The position numbers and the translations under genes are program-made. Positions 48,862 to 57,548 of a stretch of 64,000 nt of DNA are shown piece after piece. Within the stretch, counting starts at the first letter, position 1; each line of letters opens with the position of its first letter. The stretch is from Candidatus Enterococcus ferrettii. Lineage in GTDB: Bacteria; Bacillota; Bacilli; Lactobacillales; Enterococcaceae. Location: assembly GCF_017377655.1 (NCBI RefSeq), contig NZ_JAFREL010000083.1:20721-84720 (forward strand), read 5' to 3'. Under the pieces are notes generated by a model, which did no database searches, was not told the origin of the DNA, and saw only the letters and a program-made list of their open reading frames with translations.

Positions 48862-49956
48862 ATGTATTTAGCATGGAAAGAGATTCGCTATTCAAAATTG
48901 CGTTATGGATTAATCATCGGCATCATGTTTTTGGTTGCTTATGTGGTCTTTATATTATCAGGGTTAGCCAATGGACTAGCTCAAGGAAACCGTCAAGCCA
49001 TCGATGACTGGCAGGCCAAAACAGTAATCTTATCTGAAGACAGCAACAAGATCGCCAGTGCCTCTCAGTTAACTCGAAGCGACCTAGAACGGGTGGATGC
49101 TTCTGACAAAGCCGCAGTAGGAATTTTTTCTTCAGCAATGGAGCGCAGCAACAGCAATAATAAAACCAATGTTTCTATTTTTGGTGCAGACAGCGACAGC
49201 TTTATCGTACCGAAAATCAAGGACGGCCGTTCAGTAAAAGCCAAGGATGAAATTGTTATTTCCGAAAACTTGGAAAACGACGGCTTCAAACTGAATCAAA
49301 CCGTCAAACTGGGAGCCGGCAAAGAATTCAAGATTGTCGGAGTTGTTCCAGCAACTACGTATATGATCGCACCAGTGGTTTATATGAATTTAGAAGGCTA
49401 CACGAGCTTAAAATACGGCGCACAGCCTTTTGCCAGTGAGGATCAAAAGCCTATCAGTGCCATTGTTGTAAAGGATAAAACACCTAGTCAAGTTTCTATT
49501 ACAACGGATGATGGTCAAAAAGAAATGCAAAAATTAACCAGCAACGAATTTGTCGAAAACCTGCCTGGTTACAAGCCTGAAAAATTAACCTTGGATGCGA
49601 TGATTTACTTCTTATTTGTTGTCGTTGCAGCGATTATCGGTATTTTTATGTACGTAATGACCCTGCAAAAAACAGCCATTTTTGGTGTTATGAAGGCACA
49701 AGGGGTTTCAACTGGTTATTTGGTTCGTTCAATTTTAGCTCAATCCTTGATTGTTGGGATTGTCGGTGTAGCACTGGCAGTTCTGTTCAGTGAATTAACC
49801 AGCTTGGTATTACCTGATGCGATGCCATTTGCCGTAGATTGGCTGGAATGGGGAATTTATAGTATTATCCTAGTGCTTGTGGCAATGGTCGGCGGCCTGT
49901 TCTCAATTCGTACCGTCACCAAGGTCGATCCTGTTACCGCGATTGGAGGAGAATAG
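48862..49956 (+). CDS. ABC transporter permease, HrtB/DevC-like
   Basis: 364 residues, FtsX-type: one N-terminal helix, an extracellular MacB-like periplasmic-core domain (~residues 40-235), and three C-terminal helices. MYLAWKEIRYSKLRYGLI is the typical start of HrtB-like permeases. I choose ATG 48862; ATG 48853 three codons earlier is too close to GGAGAGG. HrtBA pumps export heme in L. lactis, E. faecalis and staphylococci; substrate here is inferred from family and the TetR neighbour. Confidence 0.82.
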   Translation: MYLAWKEIRYSKLRYGLIIGIMFLVAYVVFILSGLANGLAQGNRQAIDDWQAKTVILSEDSNKIASASQLTRSDLERVDASDKAAVGIFSSAMERSNSNNKTNVSIFGADSDSFIVPKIKDGRSVKAKDEIVISENLENDGFKLNQTVKLGAGKEFKIVGVVPATTYMIAPVVYMNLEGYTSLKYGAQPFASEDQKPISAIVVKDKTPSQVSITTDDGQKEMQKLTSNEFVENLPGYKPEKLTLDAMIYFLFVVVAAIIGIFMYVMTLQKTAIFGVMKAQGVSTGYLVRSILAQSLIVGIVGVALAVLFSELTSLVLPDAMPFAVDWLEWGIYSIILVLVAMVGGLFSIRTVTKVDPVTAIGGE

Positions 49957-49957
49957 C

Positions 49958-50632
49958 ATGAACAACGAAATTTTAGTTATGAAGGATACCGTGAAGAAAT
50001 TTGGACAAGGACATACTGAAGTTACCGCCTTAAAAGGTGTCAATTTCACGGTTCATGGGGGAGAATTTATCAGCGTGATTGGTCCTTCTGGTTCCGGGAA
50101 AAGTACCTTCCTGACAATTGCTGGCGGTCTGCAAACACCTACCAGCGGCACCATCGAGATTAATGGGCAGGACTTTACTCATATGGGAGAGAAGGAACGA
50201 TCTCAGGCCCGTTTTAAGGAAATCGGCTTTATCCTGCAAAGCTCTAATTTAATTCCTTTTCTTAAGGTAAAGGAACAATTTGAATTAGTCGAACGGATTG
50301 AAAAGCAAAAGAATGCGGAGAAAATTGAGGATCTGTTGAAGTCATTGGATATTTGGGAGCTGCGGGAACAATTTCCTAAGGCTTTATCTGGTGGGGAACG
50401 TCAGCGAGTAGCAATTGCTCGGTCGTTGTTTAATGAACCAAGCTTAATTCTAGCGGATGAACCAACAGCCAGCTTGGATTCGGATCATGCCTTTGATGTG
50501 GTTAAGCTGCTAGCCAAAGAAGCTCATAACCGAAATAAGGCGATTGTAATGGTAACCCACGATGAGCGAATGACCAAATGGAGCGATCAAATTTACCGCA
50601 TGGAAGATGGCGTTCTAGCTGCCCAAAAATAA
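49958..50632 (+). CDS. ABC transporter ATP-binding protein, HrtA-like
   Basis: 224 residues. Walker A GPSGSGKST, signature LSGGERQR, Walker B LILADEPTASLD. GGAGGAG precedes ATG 49958, one base after the permease stop. Forms an exporter with the preceding permease. Confidence 0.88.
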   Translation: MNNEILVMKDTVKKFGQGHTEVTALKGVNFTVHGGEFISVIGPSGSGKSTFLTIAGGLQTPTSGTIEINGQDFTHMGEKERSQARFKEIGFILQSSNLIPFLKVKEQFELVERIEKQKNAEKIEDLLKSLDIWELREQFPKALSGGERQRVAIARSLFNEPSLILADEPTASLDSDHAFDVVKLLAKEAHNRNKAIVMVTHDERMTKWSDQIYRMEDGVLAAQK

Positions 50633-50635
50633 AAC

Positions 50636-50665
50636 TTGCCAATTTTCCTATTTCTTGTGTATGAT
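50636..50665 (+). promoter_or_regulatory. Promoter of the nucleoid-associated protein gene
   Basis: TTGCCA (50636-50641), 18-base spacer, TATGAT (50660-50665). Confidence 0.5.
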
Positions 50666-50697
50666 GACTAAGTCAGTAATTAGGAAGTAGGAAAATC

Positions 50698-51702
50698 ATG
50701 GATATTTATTTAAAAAAAGCAGCACTGCATATTATTGACCGGGAAACCGGCAATCCGATTTACAGCCAGCAGGAGCTGGATCTAACCAAAGAGTTTGTTC
50801 GCGAATACCTGACTAAGAAAATTCAAAAGCTGTCCTCTGCCCAAACGAAAACAGGAATTTTAGCAGAAGACTCTGAGTTTGCTCAGCTTAGTCGCCAGGC
50901 TCAGCACGATTTTTTACCATCTAGTGAGAAAATCGTAGAACGCTGGTACAATGCCTATCAGGAAAGTGAAGAAGCACCTAGTGCCGATGTATTTATTGCT
51001 TTGTATGAAGAGGATACCCAACTGTATCTGGCTTTCTTGAAAGTCAATTATCATGAAGGCTACACTCATTTGGTGGATTCCAATGATGCTGGCCTGAATA
51101 ATGAATTAATTCTGCATCGGGCAATTCTTTCTGGAAAGACACAAAAAGCTGATGAAGGCTTGACTGTGAATCTAGACAATCTAAGCTTTGAATTGATCGA
51201 GAAAAAATATCCTTTCTCAGGAGAAAAACGGCTGTATTTTTCAACGGAGGTCATCGAAAGTGAGCCGGCACCTTCTTTAGAAGAAAGTGTCAAGGTCATC
51301 AAAAAGGTGGCTGAACAAATCGGTGCTAAATTCGAAAGTCCCAAACATGATGTCGTAGCTGATGTTAAAGAGGCCGTCTACGAACTAGTAGAAGAAAACG
51401 GACAATTAGACGCTAAGGAAGTTTCTCAACGGGTCTTCAAAGACAATATCTCTGCCCAGTTAGCGTTTCAAGAAGAGGTTGTGGAAAAAGGTTATGTCGA
51501 TCAAGCCCCAATGCCTCGAGAAGTTAGAGAAATTAGCGAAAAGAAATACGGCAAACAAAAACTAAAGCTTTCTAACGGAATCGAATTGATCGTACCTTTG
51601 GAAGTCTATCGTAACCCAGAGCTGATCGAGTTCATCAATAATCCCGATGGCACCATCTCAGTAACGATAAAAAATGTTGACGAAGTCATTAACCGCTTAT
51701 AG
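50698..51702 (+). CDS. Nucleoid-associated protein (NdpA/YejK-like)
   Basis: 334 residues with the 37-kDa nucleoid-associated protein layout: MDIYLKKAALHIIDRETGNP start, central ALYEEDTQLYLAFLKVNYHEG (split: DTQLYLAFLKVNYHEGY), and a C-terminal region with KKYGKQKLKLSNGIELIVP (split). In enterobacteria the family binds nucleoid DNA; in Firmicutes its role is open. The next gene is a ParA ATPase, 84 bases downstream, which makes a DNA-organising neighbourhood. Confidence 0.82.
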   Translation: MDIYLKKAALHIIDRETGNPIYSQQELDLTKEFVREYLTKKIQKLSSAQTKTGILAEDSEFAQLSRQAQHDFLPSSEKIVERWYNAYQESEEAPSADVFIALYEEDTQLYLAFLKVNYHEGYTHLVDSNDAGLNNELILHRAILSGKTQKADEGLTVNLDNLSFELIEKKYPFSGEKRLYFSTEVIESEPAPSLEESVKVIKKVAEQIGAKFESPKHDVVADVKEAVYELVEENGQLDAKEVSQRVFKDNISAQLAFQEEVVEKGYVDQAPMPREVREISEKKYGKQKLKLSNGIELIVPLEVYRNPELIEFINNPDGTISVTIKNVDEVINRL

Positions 51703-51786
51703 TGGTTGATGGCTTTTTTTTAATCATAATACTTCTGTTTGCGTATCTTATTTATGAGACATAAAAAGCGACAATAGGAGGATATC

Positions 51787-52695
51787 ATGAAAAAAATCTT
51801 TATTGGTAACTATAAAGGCGGCGTCGGCAAGACAACGAGTACCTTATTTTTAGGGAAGTGCCTGAAGGATCTAGGTAAGAAGGTTTTACTGATGGACTTA
51901 GATCCCCAAAGTTCTCTCAGCGAGATTTGTATTAAGAAGGAGGACAAGGAACGCTCGCTGGAATATCTTGAACCCAAGCAAACCCTGAACTATGTTTACG
52001 ATCTTTCGATTGATAATGTGCGCAAGGGCTATAATTTAGACGTGCAATTTGACCTGGATTATTTGATTAGTCAATACGAAGAAGGGTTGGATTTTGTGGC
52101 ATCGAGTTTGTACTATCGAGAAAATGTTGGCTTAGATGAACTAAATATGAGCATGGGAAAGGATATACGTTATTTCTCTATTTTAGCGAAGCTAATTCGG
52201 AATATTGAGGACAAACTGCCTGAATATGACTATTTGTTAATGGATTGTCCACCCAACAGCAGTGTCATTACTCAAAGTGCTTTTCTGATCTCCGATGGTT
52301 ATCTAATTCCAACCATTGTCGATTCGATCAGTGCTAAAGGTATCATGCATTATATCGGAATCATTTCTAAAATCCATGCCAAATACTGTACTAATCATCA
52401 GGATGCGTATCTATTTAAGCATTATTTCGGAGAAAATCCTAAATTGATTGGCATATTCTATACACTTATTCGGGGGCAGGTTAGGTATGACGAAGTGATT
52501 GAAAAGTTAAGAAATGAATTGGGTAAACTAAATATTGATCAATGTATTTATGTATTTGAGAGTTTTACGAACAATTATGTAGCTGTTACTAGAGCCGTTG
52601 CAGAAAATAAATTGGGTAATTTACATGTATCGAAAAATACGTACCCAAAAATCACAAAAGAGTTTCTAAAGAGGCTATCCGATTTGAATCTGTAA
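51787..52695 (+). CDS. ParA/Soj family ATPase without a ParB gene
   Basis: 302 residues. Deviant Walker A KGGVGKTT at 11-18, switch region DLDPQSSLS, and Walker B YLLMDCPPNSS. These ATPases place plasmids, chromosomes or protein clusters. There is no ParB-like gene, no parS-like repeat cluster that I can see, and no plasmid replication gene. The next two genes encode tandem small basic proteins that could be partners. AATAGGAGG precedes ATG 51787. Confidence 0.9.
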   Translation: MKKIFIGNYKGGVGKTTSTLFLGKCLKDLGKKVLLMDLDPQSSLSEICIKKEDKERSLEYLEPKQTLNYVYDLSIDNVRKGYNLDVQFDLDYLISQYEEGLDFVASSLYYRENVGLDELNMSMGKDIRYFSILAKLIRNIEDKLPEYDYLLMDCPPNSSVITQSAFLISDGYLIPTIVDSISAKGIMHYIGIISKIHAKYCTNHQDAYLFKHYFGENPKLIGIFYTLIRGQVRYDEVIEKLRNELGKLNIDQCIYVFESFTNNYVAVTRAVAENKLGNLHVSKNTYPKITKEFLKRLSDLNL

Positions 52696-52712
52696 GAAAA
52701 ATTATGTAAAAT
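52684..52712 (+). promoter_or_regulatory. Promoter of the first tandem paralogue
   Basis: TTGAAT (52684-52689), 17-base spacer, TAAAAT (52707-52712). It overlaps the parA stop, so the paralogue may be expressed on its own. Confidence 0.5.
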
Positions 52713-52743
52713 AAGTTTACAAGTACAAGGGGAGTGAAGGACG

Positions 52744-53232
52744 ATGACTAAGACTAACCAAACTCTTTTTGAGGATTTCATGCAAGCTTTAGCTGATGCC
52801 AGTCGTACTGCTCCCGTCCGTCCAAAATTGAAGGAATTGGAAAATAAATTTGATTTGGAAGATATGGATCAAATTTTGACCCTGTTTTACAAGGTGAATA
52901 GAGCCAGATTAAAAAACGCGGATAAACCAGTCACTTCTCATATTTCTAAAACGTCCAAAATGCTTTCTCGCCCAGCAGAGGTCATTGAAAAACAGTACTC
53001 CGAAGAAGAAGTGCGAAAGATATTTAAGACAGAAAACAAAGAAGAAACGATTCGCAACTATACAAAAAGAGAACTAACCGATATGTATGTTTCTCTGACA
53101 GGGACTAAACTACTAACTAGCAGTAATAAATCAAATATTTACAACAGTATCCAAGGACTCTTTGATGCGCAGCAACGTGGAGCAGCTATCTATCGAAACT
53201 ATATAGAGAGACCTTGGGAGAAAGTAAAATAA
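52744..53232 (+). CDS. Small basic protein of unknown function, tandem copy 1
   Basis: 162 residues; I do not recognise a named family. Residues 12-52 (starting FMQALADASRTAPVRP) form a helical block almost identical in copy 2. A short Ser/Pro linker follows. The C-terminal part (TKRELTDMYVSLTG, then SNKSNIYNSIQGLF) has the helix-extended-helix rhythm of Rho-N/SAP-like nucleic-acid-binding domains; that is inference. Many Lys/Arg. GGGGAGTG precedes ATG 52744. It follows parA by 48 bases. Confidence 0.7.
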   Translation: MTKTNQTLFEDFMQALADASRTAPVRPKLKELENKFDLEDMDQILTLFYKVNRARLKNADKPVTSHISKTSKMLSRPAEVIEKQYSEEEVRKIFKTENKEETIRNYTKRELTDMYVSLTGTKLLTSSNKSNIYNSIQGLFDAQQRGAAIYRNYIERPWEKVK

Positions 53233-53240
53233 TCATTATG

Positions 53241-53272
53241 TGCCGATGACCGGTAAGTCATCGGCATCTTTT
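53241..53272 (+). terminator. Terminator after tandem copy 1
   Basis: TGCCGATGAC / GTCATCGGCA perfect 10-bp stem, 6-base loop, then TCTTTT. Nearly the same hairpin follows copy 2, so the duplication included it. Confidence 0.75.
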
Positions 53273-53345
53273 ATGCTAAATCAAAAACATATTGAACTGA
53301 ATAGGAGGTACCATGCTATACTCTCAGTAAAAGGAGTGAAGCCCG

Positions 53346-53843
53346 ATGTTCAAATCTAACCAAGCCTTTCTGGAAGAATTCATGCAAGCCTTAGCTGATG
53401 CCAGTCGTACTGCTCCAGTCCGTCCAAAATTAAAGGAATTGGAGAATAAATTTGAGCTGGAAGACATGGACCAAATTTTAGCATTGTTTTACAAGGTAAA
53501 CAGAGCCAAATTGAAAAATGCGGATAAGCCTGACGCGCCTTATGTTCCTAAAACTACCAGTACTTCTAAAATGTTCAATAATCCTGGTGAAGTCAGTGAA
53601 AAGCAATACACTGAAGAAGAAGTAAAAAAAATTTTTAAAACAGAAACTAAAGAAGAAACAATCCGTAACCATACAAAAAGAGAACTTACCGATATGTATA
53701 TTTCATTAACAGGCTCTAAACTGCTAACCCGCAGTGACAAATCAGATGTTTATAATGCCATCCAAGGGATCTTCAATGCGCAGCAACGTGGTGAAGCCAT
53801 GTACCGACACTTTTTTATGAGTTCAAAAGAAAAAACAAAATAA
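53346..53843 (+). CDS. Small basic protein of unknown function, tandem copy 2
   Basis: 165 residues, paralogue of the preceding gene with a 3-residue longer linker (KTTSTSK) and the same order of domains; the first block and the EEEVKKIFKTETKEETIRN / TKRELTDMY segment are nearly identical, while the last ~15 residues differ. AAAGGAGTGAAG, also conserved from copy 1, precedes ATG 53346. A TTGAAC...TATACT promoter-like pair lies upstream, so each copy has its own promoter and terminator. Confidence 0.7.
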   Translation: MFKSNQAFLEEFMQALADASRTAPVRPKLKELENKFELEDMDQILALFYKVNRAKLKNADKPDAPYVPKTTSTSKMFNNPGEVSEKQYTEEEVKKIFKTETKEETIRNHTKRELTDMYISLTGSKLLTRSDKSDVYNAIQGIFNAQQRGEAMYRHFFMSSKEKTK

Positions 53844-53851
53844 TTGTTATA

Positions 53852-53882
53852 TGCCGGCGACGGGTAAGTCATCGGCATTTTC
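53852..53882 (+). terminator. Terminator after tandem copy 2
   Basis: TGCCGGCGAC / GTCATCGGCA stem with one mismatch and a G-U, then ATTTT. Sequence relative of the copy 1 terminator. Confidence 0.65.
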
Positions 53883-53937
53883 CTATGCCTCAAAAAAAGA
53901 AGACACCAGGCCCCAACCCGGCATCTCCCTCTAGGCC

Positions 53938-55110
53938 TCATCGAATGTCACATTCTTTTGCAATGGCCAAAAGCTGATCGATATCGCCCTGGTTATTAAA
54001 AGCACCCAATGAAAAGCGAATAAACTGATCTGCACTAACACTCAAGCAAACATTGTTGCTGCGGAAATAATCGAACATCTTCTGCAGCTGATCAGTTTTT
54101 AGCGACACGATGCCGCAATGAGCAGCTTCTTTTTCCGGTGTAACTACTTCAAAGCCTAGTTCGACTAATCCGGCACGCAGCTGATCATAAAGAACACGAA
54201 TATGCTGCCAAATCGTATCAGGTCCGATAGTCAGGATTTCCTGCAGTGCATCATGCAAAACATAAATCCCCAAATTGTCTAAAGAACTGTTCTCCATCTT
54301 ACCAGCCTTAGTATCCTCTGAACAGCTTAAGGAATACTGTCCTTCAGCTTCTTCAATATGAATATAAGAATTGGCTGCCGTATAAACAGGCCAAATGTGT
54401 TTCAACAAATCTGGATGATAATACGTAAAGGCTGTACTGTTAATACCGCAAAGGCCTTTATAAGAGGCTGCAGAAACAGCAGCAACATGCCATTTTTGAG
54501 CCAGAAAAGGCTGTAAGCCCAAACTCTGAATGGCATCGACGATCAAGAAAATCCCCCGTACATGACACCAGCGGCCCAGCTTCTCTAAATCGATCCGGTA
54601 ACCAGTCGCTGATTGTACATGGCTGACCAAAATCATACGAGTCTGATCATCAGCGGCAGCAGTCAGCTCTTCAATTAAAACCTGTCCATCTTCTCTAGCA
54701 GGAACGACTCGGGCTTCAACACCGCGAGTTCTGGCAGCATTCAAACAGGGCATCAAGACAGAGGGGTGTTCCTGTCGACTGGTAACGATGTTGTCGCCAG
54801 GCTGAAAATCGAAGCCTTGTAAAATTGCATTAATGCCTTCGTTGGTATTTCTAGTAAAGGCGATTTGTTCAGCTCCCAATCCGCCAACTAATTGATTTAA
54901 TAATTCGCGAGTGGCATCCAGTGTTTTAAACAATGTTGCCCGGCCAGGACCGCCGCGTTCATTGCGCACAGCACCATACTCCCAATCGTTGAAGTATTTT
55001 TCTGGGGCTTTTCTGGCGATGGTTGTGCCGCCGCAATCGTAGGCATTGTCTAAGTAAATACATTGCTGGGCAACAGGGAACTGCTGCCGATAGTTTTTTT
55101 GCCAATCCAT
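53938..55110 (-). CDS. Class V aminotransferase-fold PLP enzyme (cysteine-desulfurase-like, without the catalytic Cys)
   Basis: 390 residues. PLP lysine K218 in AASYKGLCG, Asp192 in VDAIQSLG, and NTNEGINA near residue 90. In the region where SufS/IscS enzymes carry the sulfur-accepting Cys (RTGHHC-type loop before the R-x-S-L segment), this protein reads SVSADQFIRFSLGAFNN without that Cys, so desulfurase activity is doubtful; an epimerase-, lyase- or transaminase-type reaction is more likely. Last gene of the ABC importer operon, 9 bases after the cyclodeaminase-like gene. Confidence 0.82.
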   Translation of the reverse strand: MDWQKNYRQQFPVAQQCIYLDNAYDCGGTTIARKAPEKYFNDWEYGAVRNERGGPGRATLFKTLDATRELLNQLVGGLGAEQIAFTRNTNEGINAILQGFDFQPGDNIVTSRQEHPSVLMPCLNAARTRGVEARVVPAREDGQVLIEELTAAADDQTRMILVSHVQSATGYRIDLEKLGRWCHVRGIFLIVDAIQSLGLQPFLAQKWHVAAVSAASYKGLCGINSTAFTYYHPDLLKHIWPVYTAANSYIHIEEAEGQYSLSCSEDTKAGKMENSSLDNLGIYVLHDALQEILTIGPDTIWQHIRVLYDQLRAGLVELGFEVVTPEKEAAHCGIVSLKTDQLQKMFDYFRSNNVCLSVSADQFIRFSLGAFNNQGDIDQLLAIAKECDIR

Positions 55111-55119
55111 TTTTTCACC

Positions 55120-56085
55120 TTATTCCTGTTGATTCTTCGCAAGCTGACACAAGTAATTGGCTACCGCAAGATCTTCAACGGCCATTCCCAGTGCTTCGAA
55201 AACAGTGATATCTTCCTTAGTTAATCTGCCAGGAACCGTTCCCTGCATTACCTGGCCGATGGTTCCTAAATAGTGCTCATTGGTAATCGCGCCATCATTA
55301 AGTGGAATAAGAAAATCACCAGCTTCATGTAGGACGGATTCCTCATTGTCACCAAAAAAACGGGCTTGCTGCACAATATCGGTTGCTAGCTCACGGGTGT
55401 CGGCGGTACAAGCCCCCACTGCATTAATATGAACGCCAGGCTTCAGCCAAGCGGCTTCAATAATCGGTGTTTTGGCTGGAGTGATCGTACAAACAATGTC
55501 AGCATCCTGCACTGCTTCTTGACTAGTAGGGCAGGCAGTAATGGCAATCTGCTGCTTCGTACTCTCTCTTTCAGCAAACCGCTGAGCCCGTTCAAAATCT
55601 CTATCCCAAACGGTAACCTCTGTTAACGCAAACTGGATCAACAGGGCTTGAAGGTGAGATTCACCTTGTTCACCAGCACCCAATAAAGCCAGTTTGCTAG
55701 AATCAGGATTCGCCAATACCTTGCTGGCAGCGGCACTGACTGCACCAGTGCGCAGCTTGGTTACAGAAGTGGCGTCCACGATGCCCTTTAACTGACCATG
55801 CTCCTTTTCAAAAATTAAGATCTGTCCTTGATGGGAGGGGTAGCCCTCCTGACTATTTTGCAGGTAAACACTTAAGATTTTCGTTCCAAAGTAGCCAGCA
55901 TTGGAGTAACCTGGCATTAAGCCTAAAATGTTATCGTTAGGCATTTTAATCGCTTTTCTCAAGTATTGAACATCTTCACCCGTTTCAACATTGATTAATG
56001 TTTCGGTCATTAAGTCAACGCAGGCCTTCATATCTAAGTGTTTTTCTACAAAAGCTGCATCCAAAACTAAAAGTTCTTGTGACAT
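55120..56085 (-). CDS. Ornithine cyclodeaminase / mu-crystallin family protein
   Basis: 321 residues. Substrate lysine/arginine region TKLRTGAVSAAASKVLA, Rossmann motif LALLGAGEQGESHLQALL (split: LLGAGEQGESHLQALL), and NAVGACTADTRELATD. The family includes ornithine cyclodeaminase, alanine dehydrogenase-type enzymes, SbnB and ketimine reductases that act on sulfur-containing cyclic imines. Given the amino-acid importer and PLP enzyme in the same operon, an imino/amino acid substrate is likely; the exact one cannot be read. Confidence 0.85.
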   Translation of the reverse strand: MSQELLVLDAAFVEKHLDMKACVDLMTETLINVETGEDVQYLRKAIKMPNDNILGLMPGYSNAGYFGTKILSVYLQNSQEGYPSHQGQILIFEKEHGQLKGIVDATSVTKLRTGAVSAAASKVLANPDSSKLALLGAGEQGESHLQALLIQFALTEVTVWDRDFERAQRFAERESTKQQIAITACPTSQEAVQDADIVCTITPAKTPIIEAAWLKPGVHINAVGACTADTRELATDIVQQARFFGDNEESVLHEAGDFLIPLNDGAITNEHYLGTIGQVMQGTVPGRLTKEDITVFEALGMAVEDLAVANYLCQLAKNQQE

Positions 56086-56100
56086 GCTTTTCCTCTTTTC

Positions 56101-56844
56101 TTAAATCGATTCCGGCAAAATCCGTTTCAGGAAGCGACGTGTGCGTTCTTCTTTTGGATTTGAGAAGATTTCCTCTGGCGGTCCTTCCTCGACAATGACG
56201 CCTTCATCCATAAAAATCACCTTGTTGGCTACTTCAGAAGCAAAGGCCATCTCGTGAGTAACCACAATCATAGTGACGCCTTCGTCCGCAATTTTTTTCA
56301 TGATCTTCAAGGTTTCGCCCACCAGCTCCGGATCAAGCGCAGAAGTCGGTTCGTCAAACATGATAATCTCAGGATTTAGTACAATCGCGCGAGCAATACC
56401 TACACGTTGCTGTTGTCCACCTGATAATTGGGAAGGGTAGGAGTCATATTTTTCAGCTAATCCAACCTTGTCCAAGGCTTCTTTTGCTCGTTTTTCAGCT
56501 TCTGCTTTAGGCACCTTACGAACGATAACCAGGCCTTCCATAACATTTTCCAGTGCAGTTTTATTGTTAAATAAATTATGATTTTGGAAAACAAACGCCG
56601 TTTTCTTGCGAACAGTCAAAATTTCCTTTTTCGATGCATGCTTCAAATCCACTGTCTCTCCAGCAATAGTCAAGGTACCACTGTCCGCTTTATCCAAAAA
56701 ATTGATGCAGCGCAGCAGGGTGGTTTTCCCTGAACCGCTGACACCAAGAATAACAATTACATCGCCAGTCTCTACCTTCAAGCTTACGCCCTTCAGCACT
56801 TCATGACGATCAAATTTCTTATAGACATCTTTAACCTCTATCAT
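56101..56844 (-). CDS. Polar amino acid ABC transporter, ATP-binding protein
   Basis: 247 residues. Walker [10 protein letters not shown], signature LSGGQQQR, Walker [13 protein letters not shown], ending in the PAAT-type [20 protein letters not shown]. Related in type to TcyN/GlnQ. Overlaps the permease gene by four bases. Confidence 0.93.
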   Translation of the reverse strand: MIEVKDVYKKFDRHEVLKGVSLKVETGDVIVILGVSGSGKTTLLRCINFLDKADSGTLTIAGETVDLKHASKKEILTVRKKTAFVFQNHNLFNNKTALENVMEGLVIVRKVPKAEAEKRAKEALDKVGLAEKYDSYPSQLSGGQQQRVGIARAIVLNPEIIMFDEPTSALDPELVGETLKIMKKIADEGVTMIVVTHEMAFASEVANKVIFMDEGVIVEEGPPEEIFSNPKEERTRRFLKRILPESI

Positions 56845-57548
56845 GCTTGGCTCCTTCTATAACGTCCCATACGTTCTTCAGCTAATTTTCCTAATTGGAT
56901 ACAAATCAGACTGATGCCCCAGTAGATCAAGGCCGCAGCCACATAAGCCTCCAGGTAGCAGTAGTAAATGCTCGCAATCTTTAGTCCAGCGTTCAACACA
57001 TCCTGAACCCCAACTAAGATAACCAGGGCAGACAGCTTCACCAAGGAATTGATATTTCCGATCAAGGTCGGAACCAATACTAAAAAGGCTTGCGGCATAA
57101 TAATACGGTAAAAGGTTTGGAACTTGCTTAAGCCCACCGTATAGCCGGCTTCATATTGGCCCTTGTCTACAGACATCAACGCCCCACGAACAGACTCAGA
57201 AAGCAAGGCAATCGCTGCAATCGACAAAGCAAAAACCGCCACATAAATCTTATCCACTTCAGAAACGGTAATCTTCCAGCCCAATGACTGGGCAATGGCA
57301 TTAAAATTACTATTAAACCACAGTCCAGCAATCAAAATAATCAAATTGACCGGGATAGCCTTAACAATAGCAATGACAACTGTGAAAAACTGGTCCAGCA
57401 CCCTCACATGAAAGATTCGAATCAAGGCGATCGGTGTACCAATCAGCAAACCGATGAACAAAGTAGTTGCCGCAATACCAAGACTAACCGGAATCTTCAT
57501 AAAGCTGGCCTGCAAACATTCAAGAAAATAATTCAGTTGAAAGTTCAT
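56841..57548 (-). CDS. Amino acid ABC transporter permease 2 (TcyM-like)
   Basis: 235 residues, His/Glu/Gln/Arg-opine TM family: [18 protein letters not shown] near the N-terminus and the EAA loop [22 protein letters not shown] (split: [17 protein letters not shown]). Overlaps both neighbours by four bases, forming a heterodimeric permease with the next gene. Confidence 0.92.
   Translation of the reverse strand: MNFQLNYFLECLQASFMKIPVSLGIAATTLFIGLLIGTPIALIRIFHVRVLDQFFTVVIAIVKAIPVNLIILIAGLWFNSNFNAIAQSLGWKITVSEVDKIYVAVFALSIAAIALLSESVRGALMSVDKGQYEAGYTVGLSKFQTFYRIIMPQAFLVLVPTLIGNINSLVKLSALVILVGVQDVLNAGLKIASIYYCYLEAYVAAALIYWGISLICIQLGKLAEERMGRYRRSQA

Noticed and set aside
53300..53333. Five-codon ORF MLYSQ behind AGGAGG, before tandem copy 2
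   Set aside because: It overlaps promoter-like sequence and has no counterpart before copy 1; most likely chance.
51787..53885. Integrated plasmid partition locus
   Set aside because: No replication gene, ParB or iterons seen nearby; flanks are chromosomal genes.
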